Shown one piece after another: positions 16,769-25,661 of a stretch of 64,000 bases of DNA (position 1 is its first letter; each line of letters starts with the position of its first letter). A model generated the notes under the pieces. That model did not search any database, was not told the DNA's origin, and worked only from the letters and a program-made list of their open reading frames with translations. The DNA is from Paenibacillus lycopersici (lineage in GTDB: Bacteria; Bacillota; Bacilli; Paenibacillales; Paenibacillaceae). Both the position numbers and the translations under genes were made by a program. The stretch is from the NCBI RefSeq assembly GCF_010119935.1, contig NZ_CP048209.1, forward strand, positions 5,435,501 to 5,499,500, read 5' to 3'.

Positions 16769-17160
16769 AAAGTTGCTATACGAACAACTTTATTCGCGTC
16801 AGACCGACTAAAATGTCGGTAAAGTTGCTGTTCGGGCAACTTTTCCCTCCACGGACCGGCAATAATGCAGGTAAAGTTGCTGTTCGGGCAACTTTTCCCG
16901 CCACGGACCGGCAATAATGTCGGTAAAGTTGCTGTTCGGGCAACTTTTCCCTCCACGGACCGGCAATAATGCCGGTAAAGTTGCTGTTCGAGCAACTTTT
17001 CCCTCCACGGACCGGCAATAATGCCGGTAAAGTTGCTGTTCGAGCAACTTTTCCCGCCTCTGGCCGGCAATAATGCAGGTAAAGTTGCTGTTCGAGCAAC
17101 TTTTCCCGCCACGGATCGGCAATAATGCCGGTAAAGTTGCTGTTCGGGCAACTTTACCCT
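16769..17160. repeat. Array of eight 52-bp double-hairpin units
   Basis: AAAGTTGC begins at 16769, 16821, 16873, 16925, 16977, 17029, 17081 and 17133, exactly 52 bp apart each time. Every unit has one inverted repeat AAAGTTGC-N7-GCAACTTT (slightly altered in the first). The first seven units also carry a second inverted repeat of the form ACCGGC-AATAAT-GCCGGT. The whole unit is conserved, so there are no CRISPR-like unique spacers. The array lies in a 1.3-kb gap between the two-component genes and ilvC with no credible gene. Confidence 0.95.
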
Positions 17161-17299
17161 CCTCGTACTACAGTAGCTTTGCAAAGAGCCTGTCATGAGG
17201 AACGGAAAACTTTACAATAAACGAGAGTTTTCTTAAGATGTGGTTGTGCGAACGCCGACGAAAGGATAGCTCCCCTCTTGGAAATGCAGTGTGTGAGGA

Positions 17300-17396
17300 T
17301 CGTTGCAAGTCTGCTGTCCCTCGGGAAGAAATTCCGAGGGATCGCCCGTTGCTAAGGCGAAAAGCTTCAAATGGGAAGCAATTCCAAGGGCTTGCC
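17300..17396. repeat. Diverged copies of the 51-bp hairpin unit, right of the array
   Basis: GGGAAG at 17323 and 17373, with GATCGCCCGTTGCTAAGGCG between them, resembles the left-hand units at 16629-16717. From here to 17590 I see no gene. Confidence 0.55.
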
Positions 17397-17590
17397 CATA
17401 ATCGAGGGTGTCGCGATGGCGGCTGCTGAACGCAAATCCATGTCGATCGTGACTCATGCATTTCAAAGAAATCCGAACTGCAGCAACGATCGTGGATCCA
17501 TACCGTCTGCAGGGCATCACCATCGCCTTAACCTTCGTACATTGATTTGTCTCTAATCAGCCCGCGAACATTCTTGTTCCTTGCACTAAC

Positions 17591-17631
17591 AAAAAAACGG
17601 CCCCTAACGTCCATAGGACGCAGGGGCCGTT
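17591..17631 (-). terminator. Strong terminator of the ilv operon
   Basis: AACGGCCCCT / AGGGGCCGTT outer arms with an inner ACGTCC/GGACGC helix, followed by seven Ts on the minus strand. It lies 19 bp past the ilvC stop. Confidence 0.92.
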
Positions 17632-17649
17632 CCGCCGATAAAGGGCAGC

Positions 17650-18786
<1,137 letters not shown>

Positions 18787-18875
18787 CGGTGCTTCATTCA
18801 TGCGTTCACGCTTGCTTGCCGATACCGCCACTTGCCTTTTACTGCTGCATGACGATGTCGGACGGAATCACTGCC

Positions 18876-19361
18876 TTACTTCGCGTTGCCGCGCGTCATG
18901 GCCGTGACGCCCGTGCGGGACAGCTCGCGGATGCCGTACGGCTTCATGAGCTCGACCATCGCGTCGATTTTCTCGGTATCGCCGACAACCTGAACCATCA
19001 GCGAATGCGTGCCGATATCGACGACGGCGGCCCGGAACGTTTCGACGACGCCCATGATTTCAGGGCGAGCGGCTGGCTCCGCGTTGACTTTAATGAGCGC
19101 CAGCTCGCGCGCAACCATCGGATTGGCGCTGAGATCGATGACTTTGATGACGTCGATGAGCTTGTACAATTGCTTGATGACTTGTTCCAGCGTGTTGTCG
19201 TCGCCCGTGGTCACGATGACCATCCGGGACAAGCCGGCTTCCTCGCTTGTCCCGACGGTGATGCTTTCGATATTGAAGCCGCGGCGTCCGAACAAGCCGG
19301 ATACACGCTGGAGGACGCCGGGCTGGTCATTGACGAGAACGGCTATCGTATGTCTTTTCAT
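18876..19361 (-). CDS. ilvN: Acetolactate synthase small (regulatory) subunit
   Basis: 161 residues beginning MKRHTIAVLVNDQPGVLQRV, the ACT domain that binds the feedback inhibitor, with RRGFNIESITVG following. The C-terminal half (from about 85) is the second ACT-like domain. It pairs with the large subunit to set activity and valine sensitivity. The open frame runs further upstream inside ilvB, but the ATG at 19361 overlaps the ilvB stop (ATGA), a typical coupled start. Also called ilvH in some genomes. Confidence 0.95.
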   Translation of the reverse strand: MKRHTIAVLVNDQPGVLQRVSGLFGRRGFNIESITVGTSEEAGLSRMVIVTTGDDNTLEQVIKQLYKLIDVIKVIDLSANPMVARELALIKVNAEPAARPEIMGVVETFRAAVVDIGTHSLMVQVVGDTEKIDAMVELMKPYGIRELSRTGVTAMTRGNAK

Positions 19362-21103
19362 TCCGCATCCCCCATTAACATTTGATCGATCGTGGAACCT
19401 TGCGTAACCATCGGATACACGTTCTCGCCCTTGCGAACGACGAATTCCACGACGGCCGGCCCCGGATGGTTCATCGCTTCCGCCCATGCCGCGCGCGCTT
19501 CTTCCTTCGTCTTCGCGCGGAATCCTCTTACGCCGTACGCTTCCGCCAGCTTCACGAAATCCGGACTGCCGGACAGATCGATGTGGCTGTAACGATTGTC
19601 GTAGATCAGTTCCTGCCATTGACGAACCATGCCGAGCACCTGGTTGTTGATGATGACAACCTTGACCGGGATGTTGTTGATGGCGCAGATCGCCAGCTCC
19701 TGCGCGCACATCTGCATGCCGCCGTCGCCGTTGATGGAGATGACGAGCCGGTCGGGGTTCGCCATTTGCGCGCCGATCGCCGAAGGGAACCCGAAGCCCA
19801 TCGTGCCGAGGCCGCCGGAAGTGACCCATGAGCGCGGCTTGTTGAACTTATAGAACTGCGCGGCCCACATCTGGTGCTGGCCGACGTCCGTCGTAACGAT
19901 CGCCTCGCCGTTCGTTTCCTCGTACAGCATCTCGATTACCCACTGCGGCTTCAGCTCGTCTTCGCTGTCCGTGTAGCGGAACGGCTTCTCCTTCTTGGAG
20001 GCTGCCAGCTGCTCCCGCCACGCGTCGGCTTTCGCCGCATAACGAACGTCTTTGTTGGCGATTTGCAGCACCGTCTTCACGTCGCCTACGATCGGAATGT
20101 CCGTCGGCACGTTTTTGCCGATCTCCGCCGGGTCGATATCGATGTGGACGATCTTGGCATGCGGCGCGAAGCCTTTCAGCTTGCCCGTCACGCGGTCGTC
20201 GAAACGCGCGCCGATGTTGATGAGCAGATCGGCCGATTGAATCGACATGTTCGCCGTGTACGTGCCGTGCATGCCCGGCATGCCGAGCCACAGCTCCTCG
20301 CCGCTTGGGAAAGCGCCGAGGCCGAGCAGCGTCGTCGTGATCGGGATGCCCGATTTGATAATAAATTCGTGCAGCTCCTCGTGACCGCCGGAGTATACGA
20401 CGCCGCCGCCCGCGAGAACGATCGGTCGTTCCGCTTCTTCGATCGCTTTGAGCATTTTGTCGACTTGCAGCTTGTTCGGCTGCACCGTCGGATTGTAGCC
20501 GCGGATGCTTACTTCCGTCACCGGTTCGAACATCGTGAGCTCCGCGGATACGTCCTTCGGAATGTCGATCAGGACAGGACCCTTGCGGCCCGTATTCGCG
20601 ATATGGAACGCCTCGTGGATAATGCGCGGCAGGTCCGCCGCTTTGCGCACGAGATAGCTGTGCTTCGTAATCGGCATCGTAATGCCCGTAATGTCCGCTT
20701 CCTGGAACGCATCCGTGCCGATCAGCGTCGTCGCTACGTTACCGGTGATGACGACCAGCGGCACCGAATCCATATACGCAGTCGCGATGCCCGTGACCAG
20801 GTTCGTCGCACCCGGTCCCGATGTTGCGATACATACGCCGACTTTACCGCTTGCCCGCGAATAGCCGTCCGCCGCATGAATGGCGCCTTGCTCGTGACGG
20901 GTCAGCAGATGCTGAAAATCCGAAAAGCCATGCATGGCGTCGTAGATGTACAATACTGCTCCGCCCGGATAGCCGAACACGCAATCGACGTCCTCCAGCA
21001 CCAAGCTGCGAAGCAAAATTTCTGAGCCCGTGATGACCTCCGGTTTTCTCAGTCTTTCTTTGATTTCCTCTTTTGACCTTAACGTTGCATGTTGAGCGAC
21101 CAT
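19358..21103 (-). CDS. ilvB: Acetolactate synthase large (catalytic) subunit
   Basis: 581 residues from the ATG at 21103, preceded by AGGGAGG at 8 nt. The thiamine-diphosphate Glu lies in TRHEQGAIHAADGY; SGPGATNLVTGIA follows; the cofactor-binding GDGGMQMC...NN motif is near 450. It condenses two pyruvates, or pyruvate plus 2-oxobutyrate. The frame appears open to 21481, but that extension is the T-box leader and is not coding. First gene of ilvB-ilvN-ilvC, 4-bp overlap with ilvN. Confidence 0.97.
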   Translation of the reverse strand: MVAQHATLRSKEEIKERLRKPEVITGSEILLRSLVLEDVDCVFGYPGGAVLYIYDAMHGFSDFQHLLTRHEQGAIHAADGYSRASGKVGVCIATSGPGATNLVTGIATAYMDSVPLVVITGNVATTLIGTDAFQEADITGITMPITKHSYLVRKAADLPRIIHEAFHIANTGRKGPVLIDIPKDVSAELTMFEPVTEVSIRGYNPTVQPNKLQVDKMLKAIEEAERPIVLAGGGVVYSGGHEELHEFIIKSGIPITTTLLGLGAFPSGEELWLGMPGMHGTYTANMSIQSADLLINIGARFDDRVTGKLKGFAPHAKIVHIDIDPAEIGKNVPTDIPIVGDVKTVLQIANKDVRYAAKADAWREQLAASKKEKPFRYTDSEDELKPQWVIEMLYEETNGEAIVTTDVGQHQMWAAQFYKFNKPRSWVTSGGLGTMGFGFPSAIGAQMANPDRLVISINGDGGMQMCAQELAICAINNIPVKVVIINNQVLGMVRQWQELIYDNRYSHIDLSGSPDFVKLAEAYGVRGFRAKTKEEARAAWAEAMNHPGPAVVEFVVRKGENVYPMVTQGSTIDQMLMGDAE

Positions 21104-21127
21104 TAAGTCGTCCTCCCTTCTTAAAAA

Positions 21128-21513
21128 CAAAAAAACCTTCCGTCCCGAACACACATCGCGTTCAAGGGACGAAAGGTTGATCTTCCGTGGTACCACCCAG
21201 TTTGCCATGCGCCTCGCGGCGCATAACCTCATAAGGTTAAGAACGACGTTATTCGGTCGATTCTTACCTTGGCACATTAACGTGTGCCTAACGATTTTCC
21301 CTAATGCGCTTCGCCGGCTGGCGAGACTTTTCAGGAAAACAGCTCCGAGGTGAGCTCGTTGAAAAGGGATTTTGGCGTCGGTTTCAGCAGTTCCGCACGC
21401 TCTCTGGAGCAAAAGGGCCCTTAACACTTCGTCCTCTTCATAGCCGATCACATTATTAAGGATTGTACGGTGCATCGCCAAAAGGATGGCGACAGCCGGT
21501 TCTCCTTGGCTTA
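21128..21513 (-). promoter_or_regulatory. T-box leader of the ilv operon, probable leucine specifier
   Basis: The minus-strand RNA shows the T-box core CTGGGTGGTACCACGG (about 21185-21200), which pairs with an uncharged tRNA acceptor end. It is followed by a terminator stem at 21134-21178 with a T-run at 21128-21135. Upstream are Stem I features (an AGAGAGCG stretch and a GAAACCG-type apical region). A CUC triplet followed by A at 21352-21354 is the best specifier candidate, which would read tRNA-Leu as in the Bacillus ilv-leu leader. Uncharged tRNA would favour read-through into ilvB. The core and terminator are certain; the specifier needs folding to confirm. Confidence 0.9.
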
Positions 21514-21519
21514 TCGCTT

Positions 21520-21548
21520 ATTATATGCGTTGGAAATCCATACGTCAA
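21520..21548 (-). promoter_or_regulatory. Sigma-A promoter of the ilv operon
   Basis: Minus strand: TTGACG (21543-21548), 17-bp spacer, TATAAT (21520-21525). Transcription would start near 21513 and give a leader of about 410 nt. Confidence 0.85.
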
Positions 21549-21662
21549 GAAGAAGGATGAGCATTCCGAGAAAAACTTATGTATGCCTTCCGGCAGCACG
21601 CGCACGGCCCGCAATTGCGACATAGAATATAACACCATTCGACCAAGAAAGCGGGATGCCCC

Positions 21663-22109
21663 ATGATTCGAGCACGCCGGGCGCGAACGGACGACACGGA
21701 AATCATCCGCCTGATCAAGCAAGAGCTGATCCCTCTCTCCTATACAGCGTCGCCCAGGGACGCCCAAACGATACGCGAGCTGCCCAAACGAATGAACGAC
21801 GGCGTCTCGCTCGTCTATTCCCGGACCAGGCGAAGCCAGCCTCTCGGCTATATTCATTACTATATCCGCGACGATACGCTCCTCTACGATCTGCTGGTCG
21901 TCCACCCCGATCACCGCGGCAAGCAGATCGGCACGACGCTCATGAGCCATGCCGAGAAGCAAGGCAGGGAGAAGGGCGTTAAGGTCGCCAGGCTGTTCGT
22001 CGACCACGGAAATCCGAGAGCCCAGCGGCTCTATGCCAGGCTGGGCTTTCAGACCGTCCGCTATTATTCGGATCTGCGCTGCTACGAAATGCTGAAACCG
22101 CTCGTGTAG
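21663..22109 (+). CDS. GNAT-family N-acetyltransferase
   Basis: 148 residues. Motif A of the GNAT fold is LLVVHPDHRGKQIGTTLMSHA, with the acetyl-CoA pyrophosphate loop in HRGKQIG. Motif B is NPRAQRLYARLGF. Substrate unknown. It is divergent from the ilv operon, and its stop is 3 bp from the stop of the convergent GPGF-repeat gene. The ribosome site is weak. Confidence 0.87.
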   Translation: MIRARRARTDDTEIIRLIKQELIPLSYTASPRDAQTIRELPKRMNDGVSLVYSRTRRSQPLGYIHYYIRDDTLLYDLLVVHPDHRGKQIGTTLMSHAEKQGREKGVKVARLFVDHGNPRAQRLYARLGFQTVRYYSDLRCYEMLKPLV

Positions 22110-22112
22110 GAC

Positions 22113-22493
22113 TTAGAAGAACGGCGTGTTGGCGAAGCCGGCGCCCGGGCCGGGCTGGCAGCAGCCGCCGTCGAAGCCCGGGCCGAAGCCGGGACCGACA
22201 CCGGGGCCGAAGCCAGGACCGAAGCCGGGACCGAAACCAGGGCCGAAGCCGGGGCCGAAGCCGCCGAACCCGAAGCCGGGGCTGGCGAACAAGCCGATCG
22301 CCAGCAAGTCGAACAGGACGAGCGGAATGATCGCTCTCGTCTGGACTTCTTTGCCTTTCACGACAGGGACCAGCTGCAATTGATTGTGGTGCATCCGAAC
22401 GAGCTTGCCCGTCACGACCGAACCGTCCTTGCGCACCGCATAGATGGTTTTGCCGACCAGCTTCTGCGCTTGTTCTTTTGTAACGCGTGGCAT
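22113..22493 (-). CDS. Small-barrel-like protein with GPGF repeat tail
   Basis: 126 residues, ribosome site AAGGAGG. Residues 1-55 (LVGKTIYAVRKDGSVVTGKL, then NQLQLVPV) look like a short five-stranded barrel of the Sm/SH3 kind. A hydrophobic stretch IIPLVLFDLLAIGLF follows, then about seven GPGF tetrapeptides and the end CCQPGPGAGFANTPFF. The tetrapeptides arise from 12-bp DNA repeats. I do not know its function; glycine-rich tails of this kind occur in spore coat and other surface proteins, but nothing here proves that. Confidence 0.75.
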   Translation of the reverse strand: MPRVTKEQAQKLVGKTIYAVRKDGSVVTGKLVRMHHNQLQLVPVVKGKEVQTRAIIPLVLFDLLAIGLFASPGFGFGGFGPGFGPGFGPGFGPGFGPGVGPGFGPGFDGGCCQPGPGAGFANTPFF

Positions 22494-22660
22494 AGGATTT
22501 CCTCCTTGTGGGTTGAACTCATTGCTTCGTTCGCCTTGTATAGCAAACGCATGTGCCTGACATTTGCCTCGAAAGGTAAAACGGCATTGTCCTATACTCT
22601 ATTCGCTAGCAAAAGAATATGATTGTACCGATGTCCATGAGACAATACACCAATTCCAAA

Positions 22661-22684
22661 AACCCATGCCGCCCGGCATGGGTT
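22661..22684 (-). terminator. Terminator after the proline peptidase gene
   Basis: AACCCATGCC / GGCATGGGTT, a perfect 10-bp stem with 4-nt loop, followed by TTTTTGG on the minus strand. It lies 80 bp past the stop. Confidence 0.75.
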
Positions 22685-22763
22685 GTCGTCATTCCTATTC
22701 GCGCGCATGCCCGATCCGAATCGCTTGCCCGTGTCGCATTCGCCCACAGCCGCTCCCGGACCG

Positions 22764-23858
22764 CTAGCCGATCACGGTCAGCTCTTTCGGGAACCGCGTC
22801 AGCACCTCGACGCCGTTCGCGGTCACGAGCACATCGTCCTCGATGCGCACGCCGCCCACGCCCGGAACGTAGACGCCCGGCTCGATCGTGAACGTCATGC
22901 CCTCCCGGAGCAGCTCCGCGTTATTCCCGTGTACCGACGGATACTCGTGAATATCGAGGCCGAGCCCGTGCCCGAGCCGGTGATTGAACTGCGGGCCGTA
23001 ACCGGCCGCCGTAATCGAATCGCGCGCCGCGCGGTCCAGGCTGGCGAGCGCGGCGCCCGGCCGGACGGCTTCGATCGCCCGCAGGTTGCCGTCCAGCACG
23101 GCGGCGTACATGCGTTTCATCTCGTCCGTAACGTCGCCGACGGCGAACGTCCGCGTGATGTCGGACGCGTACCCTCCGGCGAATACGCCCAGGTCGAAGA
23201 GCAGCAATTCGCCCTCTCGTACGGCCGTTCGTCCCGGCATGCCATGGGGCAGCGCGGAATTCGCTCCGGCCAGCACGAGCGTATCGAACGACGGGCCTTG
23301 CGCGCCCAGCTTTCTCATCCGGTATTCCAGCTCCGCGACGAGCTCGATCTCCGTGACGCCCGGCTTCACCAAGGCGATGCCTGCGCGCAGCACGTCTTCG
23401 ACGATGCGGACCGCGTTCCGCATGAGCTCCGCTTCCTCGGGCGATTTGACCACGCGCATGTCGCGAAGCGGCAAGCCGATGTCGACATAGGATTCGGCGC
23501 CGACCGCCTCGCTCAGCGCCTCGAACCGGCGAACGCTGAGCTGCTCCTTCTCGATCCCGAGCACCCGGACGCCGGCCGGCATGAGGCTGCGCAGCACCGC
23601 ATAGGCGTCGTCCGTGTCCGAGTGGGTATGGATCTTCGCAACCGACGCGCCGGCCGCCGCTTGCGCCGCCTCGAGATCGAGCGCGGGCACGAGCAGGATC
23701 GCCTCGTCTCCGCGAGGCAGCAGCAAGCCGAGAAACCGTTCATGCGGATTCGATGCGAACCCCGTCAAGTAATACACATGCTTCGGCTCGGTGACCAATA
23801 CCGCGTCGACACCGTTGTCGTCCATGTAAGCATGCATTTGATTGATGCGGACATTCAT
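22764..23858 (-). CDS. Xaa-Pro peptidase (M24B)
   Basis: 364 residues. The N-terminal creatinase-like domain (1-125) is followed by the pita-bread catalytic domain. Metal ligands are visible in LLFDLGVFAGGYASDITRT (two Asp), HRLGHGLGLDIHE (His) and FTIEPGVYVPG plus GGVRIEDDV (two Glu). These enzymes cleave Xaa-Pro bonds in the cytoplasm, either as aminopeptidase P or as prolidase; the sequence alone does not decide. The chosen ATG (MNVRINQMHAYM) has AAAGGTGG 9 nt upstream; the longer frame start lacks a site. Confidence 0.92.
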   Translation of the reverse strand: MNVRINQMHAYMDDNGVDAVLVTEPKHVYYLTGFASNPHERFLGLLLPRGDEAILLVPALDLEAAQAAAGASVAKIHTHSDTDDAYAVLRSLMPAGVRVLGIEKEQLSVRRFEALSEAVGAESYVDIGLPLRDMRVVKSPEEAELMRNAVRIVEDVLRAGIALVKPGVTEIELVAELEYRMRKLGAQGPSFDTLVLAGANSALPHGMPGRTAVREGELLLFDLGVFAGGYASDITRTFAVGDVTDEMKRMYAAVLDGNLRAIEAVRPGAALASLDRAARDSITAAGYGPQFNHRLGHGLGLDIHEYPSVHGNNAELLREGMTFTIEPGVYVPGVGGVRIEDDVLVTANGVEVLTRFPKELTVIG

Positions 23859-23998
23859 TGTAGAAAACCACCTTTCCCAGCGATCCATTCATAAACATCC
23901 AAACATATCGGTGCTTTCATTCTATTGTACGATTCCAAACCGAAAGTATCCAGCGGCAGCGGGGACCCGCCGGCAGGGTACGCGCCAGCGCGCAGAAA

Positions 23999-24030
23999 AG
24001 AAGCGCCCTCCCGCACGGGAGGACGCTTCT
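23999..24030 (-). terminator. Terminator of infC-rpmI-rplT
   Basis: AGAAGCG plus CCTCCCG pair with CGGGAGG plus CGCTTCT (one internal mismatch, 2-nt loop), followed by TTTTCTG on the minus strand, about 30 bp past the rplT stop. Confidence 0.85.
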
Positions 24031-24058
24031 CTCATCTATATAAGCAATCAAGCGCTGC

Positions 24059-24418
24059 TTACGCGTTGATTTTTTGTTTTGCCAGGCTCGCGATCGCGTT
24101 GAACGAGTTGATGTCGTTCACGGCGAGGTCAGCCAGCACTTTGCGGTTGACTTCAACGCCGGCTTGCTTCAGGCCGAACATGAATTTGCTGTAGGACAGG
24201 CCGTTTTGACGAGCTGCCGCATTGATACGAACGATCCACAGTTTGCGGATGTCGCGCTTGTGTTGGCGACGGTCGCGGTATGCGTACAGCAAGGATTTCA
24301 TCACTTGCTCTTTAGCTGTTTTAAACAGGCGGTGTTTGGAACCGAAGTAGCCTTTCGCCAGTTTTAGAATTCTCTTACGACGACGTGCGCGGACGAATCC
24401 GCCTTTAACTCTTGCCAT
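24059..24418 (-). CDS. rplT: 50S ribosomal protein L20
   Basis: 119 residues, [20 protein letters not shown], the conserved basic N-terminal tail that threads into 23S rRNA. The body includes [18 protein letters not shown] and [10 protein letters not shown]. It is needed for early 50S assembly. Last gene of infC-rpmI-rplT. In Bacillus, L20 also represses this operon by acting on the infC leader; an attenuator of that kind is present here at 25411-25440. Confidence 0.98.
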   Translation of the reverse strand: MARVKGGFVRARRRKRILKLAKGYFGSKHRLFKTAKEQVMKSLLYAYRDRRQHKRDIRKLWIVRINAAARQNGLSYSKFMFGLKQAGVEVNRKVLADLAVNDINSFNAIASLAKQKINA

Positions 24419-24455
24419 GAGTAGAACCTCCCGAGTAATTAGTTCAGAATATTAA

Positions 24456-24659
24456 TTAACCTTTGATGTTTGCGAGACCTTGAGCCAGACGCTTGACGTC
24501 GCCTGCGGCCATAACCGGGTTCGTAGCCAGAACGCGCTTCTGACGAGCGGATTTGCCCGACAGCAAGTGGTTTTTGTATGCTTTATAACGCATTACTTTA
24601 CCTGTACCCGTAATTTTGAAGCGGTCTTTCAAGCTGCTGTGCGTTTTCATTTTCGGCAT
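24456..24659 (-). CDS. rpmI: 50S ribosomal protein L35
   Basis: 67 residues starting MPKMKTHSSLKDRFKITGTG, full-length L35. Ribosome site GAGGAG. It lies between infC and rplT in the standard order, 29 bp after infC and 37 bp before rplT. Confidence 0.98.
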   Translation of the reverse strand: MPKMKTHSSLKDRFKITGTGKVMRYKAYKNHLLSGKSARQKRVLATNPVMAAGDVKRLAQGLANIKG

Positions 24660-24688
24660 TTGGTGTTCCTCCTCGAAGAATGTTGGGT

Positions 24689-25201
24689 TTAAGATGGTTT
24701 AGGAGCCAAGATCATGATCATGCTGCGGCCTTCAAGCTTCGGCACGCGCTCCATGACGCACAAGTCGGCTACTTCGTTTGCAAGCCGGTCCAGAATCTTC
24801 TGGCCGACGGAAGCATGCGTGATTTCGCGTCCGCGGAAACGGACGGAGCATTTCACTTTATCGCCTTCGCCCAGAAACTTCACGACATTGCGGTATTTCG
24901 TCTGGTAGTCGTTCTCATCGATGTTCGCACGGAACCAAACTTCCTTCGTGTCGACGATTTTCTGGTTCTTGCGGGCTTCCTTCTCTTTCTTCTGCTGCTC
25001 ATAACGGAATTTGCCATAGTCCATGATCCGGCACACCGGCGGTTTCGCAGTCGGTGCAACGTTGACGAGGTCCATGTTCAAATCGATAGCCATCTGGAGC
25101 GCTTCGCGGAAAGGCTTAATGCCGATCTGTTCGCCTTCGGCGCCTACCAAACGTACTTCCCTGGCACGAATCTCATCGTTGATTTGATGTTCCCTGCTAA
25201 T
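24689..25201 (-). CDS. infC: Translation initiation factor IF-3 with AUU start
   Basis: 170 residues if translation begins at the ATT at 25199-25201, giving (M)SREHQINDEIRAREVRLVG, the correct IF-3 N-terminus. A GGAGG lies 9 nt upstream. No ATG or GTG fits: an internal TTG at 25150 would remove the conserved QINDEIR segment. The C-terminal domain has YQTKYRNVVKFLGEGDKVK and FRGREITH. IF-3 rejects non-canonical start codons, so an AUU start lets it repress its own synthesis, as known from E. coli. Start of the infC-rpmI-rplT operon. Confidence 0.95.
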   Translation of the reverse strand: MSREHQINDEIRAREVRLVGAEGEQIGIKPFREALQMAIDLNMDLVNVAPTAKPPVCRIMDYGKFRYEQQKKEKEARKNQKIVDTKEVWFRANIDENDYQTKYRNVVKFLGEGDKVKCSVRFRGREITHASVGQKILDRLANEVADLCVMERVPKLEGRSMIMILAPKPS

Positions 25202-25410
25202 AACCTGCCACCTCCAAAGTTTATGAATCGAGAAGTCGCCTTCTCCAAGGTGAAACCGGCTGTCGCCGTCTTATGGCGGCGCGGCGCGTTTCATTCCGGA
25301 GAAATATAAGTTTAGTTTATAAACCGAAAGCTTATAAACGCTTATATTTTCAAAAAGATCAGAAAGAACGAATGCTGCGCTTATCCCTGATCTGATCTTC
25401 CCAGCAAAAG

Positions 25411-25440
25411 CAAAAATGCGGGTCCGCTCGGGACCCGCAT
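25411..25440 (-). terminator. Attenuator hairpin in the infC leader
   Basis: ATGCGGGTCC / GGACCCGCAT, perfect 10-bp stem, 5-nt loop, then TTTTTGCTTTTG on the minus strand. It lies about 210 nt upstream of the infC start inside the leader, the position of the L20-responsive attenuator known in Bacillus. Confidence 0.85.
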
Positions 25441-25601
25441 ACCAATAACCAAGATAAAAGGCTTCGCATGCAGCGCTAACTGCCAGCCTGTTCTTAATCA
25501 TCGTTCGCAAACCATTCAGCCTCAGCCGATAGGTGAGAAGCGGGCGCCTCTGCTTGTGCGTAAACCTGACGTTCACAATGTTCAATACACGTTACCGAAA
25601 T

Positions 25602-25631
25602 AATATAGCATATCCGAACCAGCGATGTCAA
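25602..25631 (-). promoter_or_regulatory. Promoter of infC-rpmI-rplT
   Basis: Minus strand: TTGACA (25626-25631), 18-bp spacer, TGC-TATATT with an extended -10 (25602-25607). It implies a leader of about 395 nt (25202-25595) that contains the attenuator. Confidence 0.85.
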
Positions 25632-25661
25632 CGCCTATTCGGACAACCCAGCAGCCGCAAG

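Noticed and set aside
16769-17160. CRISPR array
   Set aside because: The entire 52-bp unit is conserved; there are no unique spacers, and no cas genes are present.
16675-17196. Long open frames of repeats such as ARTATLPALLP in three minus-strand frames over the 52-bp array
   Set aside because: The unit is 52 bp, not a multiple of three, and contains no stop in any of the frames, so all frames stay open by composition. No ribosome site.
21104-21481. N-terminal extension of IlvB through the leader
   Set aside because: This stretch contains the T-box core and its terminator, and the internal ATG at 21103 has a proper ribosome site and the family's N-terminus.
25271-25585. 104-residue minus-strand frame in the infC leader
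   Set aside because: It covers the attenuator hairpin, lacks a good ribosome site and matches nothing; the region is a regulatory leader.
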